Source: Dimargaris cristalligena
Taxonomy: Eukaryota; Kickxellomycota; Dimargaritomycetes; Dimargaritales; Dimargaritaceae
NCBI GenBank assembly: GCA_027576995.1
Contig: JANBQC010000048.1
Location: 14,962-30,956, forward strand
Direction: 5' to 3'
Length of the DNA: 15,995 nucleotides
A model generated the notes under the pieces. The model worked only from the letters and a program-made list of their open reading frames with translations, was not told the DNA's origin and searched no databases. Below are positions 1 through 9,121 of the stretch, in pieces. Each line of letters begins with the position of its first letter. The stretch's first letter is position 1. The translations under genes and the position numbers were made by a program.

Positions 1-4
1 GTGC

Positions 5-32
5 GTATAAGTATAAGTATAAGTATAAGTAA
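5..32. repeat. (GTATAA)4 hexanucleotide microsatellite
   Basis: Four perfect GTATAA units at 5-28 are followed by GTAA and an AT-rich TAATATATA stretch to about 41. It lies 60-95 nt past the stop codon of the minus-strand transporter. Read on the minus strand it gives TATATATTATT followed by TTATAC repeats, which resembles the UA-rich efficiency elements of fungal 3' ends. No AATAAA is seen, so a role in polyadenylation is inference only. Confidence 0.8.
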
Positions 33-98
33 TAATATATAGCCTCGGTAAGGCCTTAAAACCCCGGGTGCATGTAATTTGCTGCTAAATCCCAAAAT

Positions 99-1817
99 CT
101 ACAGCATGTATCGGAATTCCCGATTGAGTTTCAGGGTGAATGGGATCATACTGGGGTCGTTCCACAAAGTAGGGTCCAACTGGGCCTTGCCCAGGAAGGC
201 CTCTACCCGCCGATTCTCCCTAGCCAAAATATGTTTGAGCATGACCGCCGAAGCACCGCACACGAATAGGCAAACGCTGTTACCCATGTGACTTGCAATA
301 TAATGGGGCTTCTCAGTCGCACGGTACATCTGGCCGGCAATGATACCGCCGAAATTACCTAATGCAATGGTGGTGGCACTAATTACGGCGGCCCGAGTCC
401 GGCCGAGGGAATTATTCGTAGCCCACGCCAAGTTAACGGCATGGCAACCGTTGACTCCGGCCACCACGAGCAACAGCACCAGATACTGGGCCACTTGATT
501 CCGGACGAACGAAATCAGGACCAGGCCCAGAATGCCCAGGGCGCAGGAGAAGGCCACATGGTAAGCCCGTTCCTGGCGCCGGTCGGAATGCAACGCCAAC
601 GCGACACAAAACAAAGCGGCGAAGAAGTATACGGGGGCGGTCAACAATTGGGCCGTGACGGACGAGAATCCCAGACTGTTGATAACCGTGGGGAGTAAAA
701 AGGCCATGGAATACGTGGGGATGGCCATACCAATCTGGATCAGTCCGTACAGGTAGGTCTTGTAGTCCGCGTACGTGCTGCGCACCTCGGCCCATTGAAC
801 ACCGGGCGGTTCCACCACATTCACGGCCGTGACCTGCAAGCGCGCCAGCGTGACGGCCTTCTCTTCGGGCGTGAGCCACTTGACACTCGACGGACTGTCC
901 GCTAAGCAAAAGTAGACCAGGACCCCCAGGAGTACCGTGGGGACACCCTCGATGATGAACAGCCAGCGCCAGGCGGCCAGACCGGCCACTCCGTTCATGC
1001 CGTGCATGGCGTAGGCCAATAAACCACCCGTGACCCCGGCCATGGACGATGCACCGTAGAAAATCGCCAGACGGGTGCACATTTCCGAGCGTTTATACCA
1101 CAGGGTCAGGAAAAATACCACACCAGGGAAAAACCCGGCCTCGGCTGCCCCTAGCAGGAATCGAATCACCAGCAAACTGGCGGTCCCCGAGTTGGCCGCC
1201 ATTAGGACACAGAAGGAACCCCAGGTTATAATGATAAAGGACAGCCAGCGGGACGGCCGGGAGCGCTTCAGCATCATGTTAGAAGGCACTTCGAATAAAA
1301 TGTAACCTGCGCAGATGTAACCGTGAATTGGTTAAATATAACCATAGGTAAGATTAGCACAATGCGGGAGTATGGAGGTGCCATTAGGATGGTATCTACC
1401 CAATGTAAATTTATGTGCAATAAAATATATTCTATTCTAGTTGGATATCACTCAGAAGATGCCATTCGGTCGCATTGAACGGGCCATTTAGATGGGAGAT
1501 TACTACTACCTTTACTTACCGATAAAGAAGATGGATAGGCCCCAAGAGTACCCCGCCTGCGTGATCCCCAAGTCCTCTTCGAGGCTCAACAGTTTAGCGT
1601 TGCCGATATTGGACCGGTCGAGGTAGCAGAACATGTACACTATGTTAAGCAGGGGCAACAAACGCCAGTCGATACGGCGTACGATGGGCCGAACGACTTC
1701 TTCGGACAATTGGCCGGGCTCCTCCGTCGCCTGAAAACTTTCTTCTTTACCCCCGAATAGGGTCTCGTTGTCGCCCTTACCCCCGTCAGGGGAAGGATAC
1801 ATTTTGCTGTCGGACAT
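99..1817 (-). CDS. Dal5-family MFS transporter (allantoate/nicotinate/vitamin anion permease type), two exons
   Basis: This is a membrane permease of the fungal anion:cation symporter branch of the major facilitator superfamily (relatives: Dal5, Tna1, Fen2, Vht1, Seo1). It would import a small organic anion or vitamin, probably with protons, at the plasma membrane; the substrate cannot be read from sequence. Exons are 1520-1817 and 99-1306, giving 501 residues, the normal family length. The ATG is at 1815-1817. The intron falls in a Gly codon, and splicing restores FFIGYILFEVPSNMMLKR, a family hallmark (about 97-113). Residues 1-45 are a hydrophilic cytosolic tail. Other hallmarks are CYLDRSNIGNA in TM1 (64-74), RFLLGAAEAGFFPG in TM4 (148-161), WRWLFIIEG before TM6 (212-220), the loop SDRRQER (340-346), GQMYRATEKPHY after TM11 (424-435) and the end FRYML. 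No frameshift or lost motif is seen, so it looks functional. The family assignment is firm; the substrate is unknown. Confidence 0.94.
1307..1519 (-). other. Intron of the MFS transporter gene (213 nt)
   Basis: The donor reads G|GTAAGT and the acceptor GCGCAG|GTTACA on the minus strand. Candidate branch sequences are GCTAATC (1352-1358) and TTTAAC (about 1330-1336). The intron has an in-frame stop right after the donor (GTAAGTAA), so retention would end the protein after TM2. Splicing is required to join the two family-conserved halves, and this makes the boundaries secure. Confidence 0.92.
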
Positions 1818-2098
1818 GGCGGCGGTGGTCGATTAGCCAGACACTAGAAGTAGGGTGAAATAAGAGGAGGGCGGTGATGTCCCTCGTAACCGATAACAAT
1901 AGCAGAGATATCCCAAACCGTAGAATAGGTAAATCAAATGAGCCGAAATCAACAGGGTTAGGAATTCGGTAAATAAATGGGAGTGTATGAATCCAATCAC
2001 TGAATTCAAGCCGTCCCAGAAATGCGTGAGTCAGTTCATGCCGAGTTGGAGAAGTCACACTGGTTATTACTGTTCTTTGGGGCCACCTACTCGCATGC

Positions 2099-2106
2099 TT
2101 TATATA
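2099..2106 (-). promoter_or_regulatory. Candidate TATA box for the MFS transporter
   Basis: The minus strand reads TATATAAAGC, a good TATA match, about 280 nt upstream of the transporter ATG. A GATAA core (plus strand, 1892-1896) lies between them. In ascomycetes, Dal5-type genes are controlled by GATA factors through nitrogen status, but one GATAA core is weak evidence. The assignment is positional and the leader length is unverified. Confidence 0.35.
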
Positions 2107-2779
2107 CCCGCAGGGTTGGGAAATCAGGGGGGGGTGGGGTAGATGCCGGCTGAGTATAGCATATGGAAAGGGAACGGGTGGCAAACTCTGCCTCAAGAGT
2201 GTAGCTGATCGTTAACCTACCTTTCCCCCCTATTCATTTACCTGCCACCGCGGCTGCCCCCTTTCTTGTTTAGATTCCTATTGCCCTACCCTGTTGGAAA
2301 TGGGCTGATGCCCAAAGGGGGGGGGGCCCTGCTCGAATAGTGCAATTCAGTCAATGTACAGCAACCGGAGGTTTCGAAAGACTAGCGGCTGAAATAACCC
2401 GCATAGATTATAAAACGGCACTTTATTTAAACCACCACCATTTGTATGGTAGAGGGATGTTTATCAACGTATGGGTAACACACGCCGACATCAGCTGCCC
2501 AGCCTGCCACAGGCCAGAGAAGCAGTCCGCTGTGTGGTAGACACTATACGCACCCTATTGTCTGACCTGCACTTGTAAATTGGCGTACTTGGTAAGGTAG
2601 AAGGCAGAGCTGTCCTACACTTGATTTAACCGCCGACGAAGCTGTGCTTCAATCTCGTACCTTTCCTTTTCGTCTCACCCATCCCCGCCCTTTCCTTCGC
2701 CTGCGTTTCCCCGCCTTTATTGACCATCCCCTTTCGTTACTTCCAATACAATGGCTTAAGGCCATCCTCCCCCCTTCCA

Positions 2780-2878
2780 TTGGTATAGCAGGCCCGACTC
2801 GCCAATAATCTCATCTGAATCGGTGGACTGAATGGCTCCCAGAACAAACCTGGTTGCTACTAAGTAACAGTTCCCCCA
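2780..2878 (-). pseudogene. Possible relic of an MFS transporter segment (TM3-TM4 region)
   Basis: In one minus-strand frame the peptide runs SSWGNCYLVATRFVLGAIQS and, after a short unrelated stretch, GLLYQW. This resembles the Dal5-family TM4 signature, which reads LLVIRFLLGAAEAGFFPG in the intact gene at 99-1817; RF-x-LGA, the preceding LV and the WG are shared. The rest of the 90-codon frame (2756-3028) matches nothing I know, and flanking family motifs are missing. It could be a decayed tandem copy on the same strand, or chance similarity in a short peptide. Confidence 0.2.
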
Positions 2879-5800
2879 CGAACTGTAGGCTAGATTGGGC
2901 CAACACCGAAGGGGACATGTCCATAAATTGAGGGAGTGGTGGTTCGCACAGCCAAGAGAGTCAATGCGGCCACCTTGCACACCATTAGCATCAATGGACT
3001 CGTGCGAGCCTTTCTTATTGTCAGTCATTCAAACTGGCCTCCCATTATTACAATCATTGATGGCCAAGGGACACTGACCCACAGCCCTCCTCAGCCACCA
3101 CTCCACTCACATGTCAGAACCACGACTGTGACCATTACTTTAAAGCTGTAAACTACCTTCACTGCACAGCTTTTCTCTCCCCTCCCTAAATAGCGGCTGG
3201 TTGGTGCGTGGGTAAGTAGGACATGATGGTAACATTTAGCCAAGTTGGCAAGGCGTGCTCGTTATTGTATTATGCCTCATTTAGCCTACTTGCATTTATG
3301 ATTTTCGCGCCCTTCCCTTTGGGCTGTTTATTGGGTTTGTTTACTACCGTATCATGTGTGGGGGTGGACGTGGGCTTAAAGTCAAACTCACTCGCCCCAA
3401 TGCAATATAACCTGTCCTCTTTTTCGACGCCCACTTGCCCTTTCAGGCAAGCTCTCATTAACACAGGTACACGCGCCGGTGAATCGAAGGTATATCCGTG
3501 CCTTCCCAGCCGTGGCATCTTTTAGACCAGGTGACGAGCGGAATGGTCGGACAGAGGCTGAATTAGAGACTTCCTTTACTGATGCTTATCGTCCAGGGGG
3601 AAACTTATCTCCCAATTCATAGGGTGTCGTCTAATACTATGACATCGATATATATATTTTTTTAATGATGGGTACGATAGGACTGTCTAATGCCATGGTA
3701 CCCTACCCCATCCCTCTACCATGGCCATAAGTCACCTATTAAGACTATAATAATTAAACGGGCTAAATGAGCGCGTGGGGGAGGAGGGGATGGAAAACGT
3801 CGTTTGAATGTAGGGGTGGGACATTGACGCCTCCCCCGAAAGATTCCATTTTCCGCAACTACTAGTTTGGCTCCCACAGGGGTATTATACCAAAATAAGC
3901 GTAATATCATCGACTGGAATTTTCCCTCGAAAACTTAGGTTGCATTAGACCACCCTATCAACAATAGAAAATGTACATGTACAGTTAGCTCTAAAGAAGA
4001 ACATCGTGTGCTTATTAAATACAGCCTACGTTAAATAGGTTGTATAAGGGGTCCATTAATTGGACTTCCAGATGTCACAATGGGACGGCTCAAGTCAGAC
4101 CAATACATTAATACGGTGAATATCACTCAAAGGTTGAAAACCAAGGCTGCTAATAGGGTAGGAGTTTCCTAAACGAGACAGTCGGCTGGCGAAATTGCGC
4201 CGATCGGCCGATAACAGGGGGACAGTTTCATAAGTATGGTCAAAGGAGGGCCGGTTAAGCAAGTCCCTTTTTATTGAAGTGGTATGCCTTGTCACTCAAT
4301 ACCTATTCGGCCCCAAGGCTGATCAACAAATGGTCACAATCAGACTCTAGAAGGGGGATGCGCGTGTTTAACCATTTAGCAAGCCTATGGAAAGCGATGT
4401 TTGGGTTACGCAGGGAGGTGGTTAGGAAAATCACCCTGAAGCAAGATCATGAGATGTACTAGGAGCATAGCTTTTGCCCAAATACAACCAAGTACATAGA
4501 TAGAGGATGACATAACGCACTAGTTTGTAGAGGCACAAACATTGCTGGCCCACGCGCTTCTCCGCTACTGTTTTTAATTCGCCAGCGCCAGCCTGGGTTC
4601 GTTCTGACCATTCGAGTACATGGCGTGCTCGTCGATTGCTGATAATAGCCCGGGCTTTCCGTGTCTTTTCATAGATACTGACCTAGACCTTTACCCTACT
4701 GCCATCCTAGTACATCTTCTAGACGTAGGTACTGTGTGACCCGAAGTATTTAAAGCAGGGGGGATCGGGCCGTTCAGTAATATCGACTAAACAGGTCGTT
4801 CATTTACCATCAAGTGGTCCATTAAAAGTATGCCCCCCCTTACCCTATTTTGTTAGTCATATCTTCTGTCTCTCCCAATTCTTCAAGACGAAAACAAACA
4901 TGCCAGTTCGGGGGAAATATTACGCGACAGGGGCCTGTTGGATGGTACAGCGGCAAAGTAATTGTGGTGTGATTAATCAGCTACCTCCGTAGCTCCGCTG
5001 AAATTGGCCCTTGTGTACCAGCAGTTTGACATGTACGTATTACCTTGCCGAATATCTGAATTAGGTAGGCCAGCACCTAATCTAATAAAAAATAGATAAC
5101 GCCGTGGGACACCCGCTTTAGCGTAAATGTCCTTAAGAAGCAGTCTAAGTCCGAAAAAACGACACCTTTTTGTGATGTATTGCCTGAAATATGTCGAAGA
5201 ATCCATTAATCGCTATACTGAAAATACACCTTTTTTCCTACTATGCAGGTCCCAGCTATGACTGCATTACAAAATTAGGCCAGGGCGGGAACCACACTGG
5301 CCGTTATAGTTTTTTACCCTGCCAGTCGGCAGGACAGTCACTTATTTCGGACTATTAAAACAACTCATAGCTCTAAAATACATATCATCCACTGGGCCAT
5401 AATTATTGGTAAAATTTGTCTGGAAATAATAGGCTGTGTATCTTTCTATAAGTGCTTAAAGATTCTCTCCCAATATAATATATATGACTTATTTTTAAAT
5501 AATAGTATAGCGAGCGCTTGATATTTCACCTTTATCATTCCATCGATAAGGCTGCCCTGTCGGGGAGCCACACAGGAGGGCCGTGCCTCTTTTTGTTGAA
5601 TAGCTGTTCATCGATTTGCCGGAGAATTGGCCAAGGAACGTGCTCGGCTTCATTAGCCTGGGTTTCTGGCCCAGTGGGCCGTCAGCTCCCCGTTCAATTT
5701 AACCTTTTGGGACGATGCCCCTCACCCTCCCCCATTCCAAAACCATAATCCCAAGAGTTGGTTTCTGACCCTAAAAAAGGTAGCACAGATATATTTAGGT

Positions 5801-7578
5801 GTGCACATCTCCTGGTTTCCCTTTCACCACCCCCCCTTTCCATTATCAAATGGGTCGCGTGATTATGGTCGTAGACATCACAAGTTTGATTCCACAGTAG
5901 CTTGACTATGTATCATTTTCTCCCGACTTTGACAATTTAGTTTGTTTCAAGAGACAGCCGTCTGGCTTCACTTAACACTTTCAGATATGATTCGTAATAT
6001 GGACAGATGACCGAAATGGCTAATAGGAGCACATGTCTTCGAGAAGTCCCTATACCAGACAATGAGTTGCGTACAGCGGTCCAGCCTTTGCTAACCAAGT
6101 TAGTATCCCTCCCTGATATTTTTCGGAATACTATTCAAGCGAAAGGCCGGCCTAAACCCCCCATCCGATTGGCTGGGAAAGAAAATGAGATGCCAAATTT
6201 CAATCACCGAAAACTACCCTCGCCCGATCATATGATGAGAACCGGCGTAGATGGTGTTTGGGTTGGGAGATTCCGAACATGTGGATGGGGAGTTGCACAA
6301 AGCCGAACAATGTCGCTTATCGTTTGATCGGGACTTACCGCCAGTCAACCCTAACGCCCCAATTTATTTTCCCCTGACCGAATAACTGACGGATAGCTGC
6401 TCCGTTAGCGACAGATTAGGATACGGCATCTCGCGGATTAAAACCTAACCGCTGTTGCCCTAATGAGGCGGCTGAACTTTCTGCGGTCGACCCATTGGTG
6501 GTCCTCTTGGCCCTATTGGCGCTTCCATGGGCTTCGCTACAAGCTATTTCCATTGACTAGAAGCGTGCTAAGAAGATCGGGGTACCTAAGCTTATGGTCA
6601 GCGCTTGCAATCGGCAAATCAGGGATGTTCTCAACCGAACCATACCGCGCCAGCTATAGCCTAGAAATGAATAGATATCCCAACAGTATTCTATAAATCC
6701 AGTACTGACCACCCACAAGGACGTTAGGTAGGGCTGGGCCCTGGGTTATTGTATTTTGGATCCCATGCCCACTATCTTTATCGCCCTTTCAAACGCCCTC
6801 CCCGGTCCCTTTAGATGCCTCATTATCAAATAATCATTGACATGGTCATTAATTGTGCCGACCTGTCCACTGTGTACCTATATCTTCGCACCGTCGATTA
6901 CGAGGGAGCACTTTTAATCCATGATCATTGATGAAGGTAATCCACCGACTGTTTGAAAAGGGCAATCGTATATGGGATACGGTAGTAGGTTCTTCACCTC
7001 CACTCATGATTGTCTTCGTCAAAATCGAGTAATGGACTTTTTGCAAAGCTCATCACCCATTACAGCTGCTAACTAACTTATATCCTCCGATTTTCGGGGG
7101 AATATCCGGAAGGTTTATAGTAGTGAATTACTTGACTGCCGCCGCCGGAATCTGCCCATCTGGGAGATTCGCGGGAAATCGGACCTACCATTTAATCTTT
7201 TTCACCCATTCTCCACTTTTACTTTACATTTCGAAACATAGGGGAGAGGGAGCTGGGGTTGCAAACTCCTTCCCCCAAATTGAAGGCAGCGGCGAAGGGA
7301 CAGCGCCAATCTGAATATATTTCACATTAGTTGAGGGACACTTGTAGATAGTCGGTGGGACTAGTCTACGATAGTCCTTAGTAAACTTCGGTCGATTATT
7401 TATATACCCCAAAATACGTCGATAATGGGCCGATGGGCGGCGACCGATTGCGCAGATCGAAGAGGGCGGACTGTAGTGGTGGGCGGAGTGCATTGTGGTA
7501 ATGAAGGGTGTAAATATAGTTGACCTGACCGCTGAAACAGAGCCTAAATATAAGATAATGGCTCGGTCGCTCGACTCA

Positions 7579-7586
7579 TATAAAAG
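7579..7586 (+). promoter_or_regulatory. TATA box of the candidate secreted-peptide gene
   Basis: TATAAAAG is a perfect consensus TATA element. It is followed about 40-50 nt later by a pyrimidine-rich stretch beginning near 7620 that continues to the ATG at 7837. The same pyrimidine bias marks the sense-strand leader of the solid gene at 9122-11281. The start of transcription would be near 7610-7630, giving a leader of about 210 nt (inferred). Confidence 0.4.
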
Positions 7587-7816
7587 CAGCTGGAGAGTAT
7601 CACCGATTACGGGCAACCTAGTCTATTATTTCAGTCATTTCTAATTATTTCTGGTATCTGTATTGTCTATTTTAAACCTCCTCGGATTGCTTGACTGTAT
7701 CCATTTTGTAATTATCTCTACTCCGCATTCCATCCCCGCACCCTTTGTCGTTTCAACCTGTCCCCCCCCCCTACTGTCTGTAGCTATTGTTAGTGATATA
7801 GTAGTCATACACCTAT

Positions 7817-7840
7817 ATGTTTTTCCTACCGTCACTATGA
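7817..7840 (+). promoter_or_regulatory. Seven-codon uORF overlapping the downstream start (ATGA overlap)
   Basis: An ATG at 7817-7819 opens a seven-codon frame (MFFLPSL) whose TGA stop occupies 7838-7840. The main ATG is at 7837-7839, so stop and start overlap as ATGA. Known examples of such overlaps allow termination-coupled reinitiation, and otherwise such a uORF reduces translation of the main frame. The effect here is inference and depends on the transcript including 7817. Confidence 0.35.
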
Positions 7841-8010
7841 TTTCACTTGGTCTCATTACCATATCGCTCACTCTCATGAGTCTCGCCTCGATAACCCAAG
7901 CCAGCCCATTCCATCTACCCCACGTCGTTCACAAGCGCGTACGCCCATCCAATGGCAGGGTTCCCGGGGCAGCCTCTATAAACCAAAGTTTCGCTGTCAA
8001 CTTCCAATGA
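7837..8010 (+). CDS. Candidate secreted prepropeptide, 57 residues
   Basis: No homologue is recognised. Residues 1-22 look like a classical signal peptide: the start is MISLGLITIS, an uninterrupted Leu/Ile/Met/Thr/Ser core follows, and the region ends ITQA before SPF, with Ala at -1 and Thr at -3. Residues 23-34 form a short segment ending in Lys-Arg, a Kex2-type site, and 35-57 are a 23-residue tail beginning VRPSNGR and ending FAVNFQ. There is no Cys outside or inside the tail, so it is not a cysteine-rich effector. The frame is open upstream to about 7663, but the ATG at 7837 is the first Met in it and has A at -3. A TATA box, a pyrimidine-rich leader and a uORF precede it, and hairpins follow within 160-210 nt. 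This resembles peptide-signal or pheromone precursors in layout only. It could be the first exon of a longer spliced gene, or a chance ORF. Confidence 0.4.
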   Translation: MISLGLITISLTLMSLASITQASPFHLPHVVHKRVRPSNGRVPGAASINQSFAVNFQ

Positions 8011-8161
8011 GGCTAGTCAGGCGGTGGCCAGGGTGTTGTAGCACCCGGCCAACCCATTCAATACATTCCACCTGTACAATCATCACTCCACCCCTACGCT
8101 GTTCGGCCCCGCTTAGTTTTGTATAATTCGAATCCAGCATGTTAATATTTAGAGCCATCTG

Positions 8162-8193
8162 TGTTTCCTGTTTTGTTTAAAAGCCAGGAAACA
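8162..8193 (+). repeat. Perfect 9-bp inverted repeat (hairpin, 14-nt loop)
   Basis: TGTTTCCTG (8162-8170) pairs perfectly with CAGGAAACA (8185-8193), with further T-A pairs possible inside the loop. A second small hairpin, AACTTT-TAT-AAAGTT, follows at 8204-8218. Both lie 150-210 nt after the stop of the small ORF at 7837-8010, where its 3' untranslated region would be. A 9-bp stem is expected by chance in a few kilobases at low but not negligible rate. Confidence 0.4.
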
Positions 8194-8230
8194 TTATGTT
8201 TCAAACTTTTATAAAGTTATAGTGTAAATA

Positions 8231-9121
8231 ACAAAAATGAATAACACCCCTTTTCGTCAACAAGGGAAGAAATAATGTTTATAATTAGGTGTGGAGCTAT
8301 AGAAGTGGATAGGGGAGTGCATTGCTATGTATATTTATATTCAAAATGGGAGGAAGGAGGGCTACTAAACCCCGAGAGGAATACGGAAGCTTTAGAGGGA
8401 ATTCGTTCGGCGCTAACAACTTGGGAATGGGATGTTCCACCGAATGATATCTTAACTACTAAAAGTCGCCAAAATAGGATAAGTGAGTGAATGAGGAAGG
8501 ATGGGCCAGTAAAGGAGGTACGGGAGGAGATGATGGCATACCAACGCAAAAAAGAAGAAGAGGTGGACAGGGAAGCAATCGGATTATGAATACTGTCTGA
8601 GTCATAAGTCCAAAAAAAAAACGAATAATAAATTGAAGGAAGTATGAAAAATGTGCAAAGGACTTAGGCGATAACAGCGGTAGGAAACGGCAACAAGCAT
8701 TAAATTGAGATGCGCCAAAATCTCAAAAGACAATGGAATGGCGGATCAAGGGCGGAGAAGTATACACTGGTGGGATATAAATAAGGGAACCACTGGATAT
8801 CGAGGTCCTGCTAAAGAAGGCGGCAGCCGGCTCAGTAACAGACATCCAAGACCAGTATCCTAGGAGTATTTTGAAAACAAAAATTGGAATATGAAAAAGC
8901 AATGGAGGAATGCCCTTAACTAAACATGATGAATAGATAGTTGATATGGCCGTAAACTACCCCATCAAAACCGAAGCAAGGATTAGAAATTAGACTATGG
9001 TAATTAAGAAACAATATATATTAACGGGTAATGGCAATAATAATTATACTGAACAGCCCTCATTAGGAGAAGGTAGAATTAATGAAGTAAGGGGGGTTGG
9101 ATGCGAGTAAGGGAAGGGGCA
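8231..9121. other. Purine-rich region without a clear gene
   Basis: The plus strand is strongly A/G-rich here, the reverse of the pyrimidine-rich plus strand at 7630-8110. A 71-codon ORF with ATG at 8275 stops at 8490; a GTGAGT donor-like sequence (8483-8488) overlaps its end and the same frame resumes with ATG at 8491 for 32 codons rich in Glu and Lys. No domain is recognised and the charged residues follow from the base composition. The right part is the 3' flank of the minus-strand gene ending at 9122. Confidence 0.5.

Larger units (their letters stand above)
1818..7578. other. Long region without a defensible gene
   Basis: About 5.7 kb is crossed by frequent stop codons in all six frames, with no tRNA boxes, transposase, reverse transcriptase or terminal-repeat structure that I can recognise. 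Notable points are the transporter promoter side (1818-2200), G-runs at about 2129-2141 and 2317-2326, a pyrimidine-rich stretch at 2640-2740, a stop-poor patch at 2780-3150 with an MFS-like peptide on the minus strand, a hydrophobic 100-codon ORF at 3223-3525, and short palindromes (3972-3983, 5668-5680). Several other open frames of 60-130 codons have no recognisable domain, and some lack an ATG. A non-coding RNA, a highly spliced gene or decayed mobile DNA cannot be excluded. Confidence 0.6.

Noticed and set aside
433..1080. 215-codon minus-strand ORF within the MFS gene
   Set aside because: Out-of-frame shadow of a GC-rich exon whose true frame carries all the transporter motifs.
3972..3983. 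12-bp perfect palindrome TGTACATGTACA
   Set aside because: A few 12-bp palindromes are expected by chance in 16 kb; nothing nearby gives it a role.
4973..5206. 77-codon minus-strand ORF with basic and hydrophobic residues, considered as transposon-derived
   Set aside because: No transposase or reverse transcriptase motif and no flanking repeats could be found.
5668..5680. 13-bp palindrome GGCCCAGTGGGCC
   Set aside because: Possible factor site, but isolated in gene-free DNA and within chance expectation.
7224..7616. 130-codon minus-strand open frame
   Set aside because: It opens with TTG, not ATG; the only Met is internal, no domain is recognised, and it lies across the plus-strand TATA box.
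8112..8140. TTCGAATCC, resembling the tRNA B box
   Set aside because: The flanks cannot form a T-stem, and no A box or acceptor stem is present upstream.
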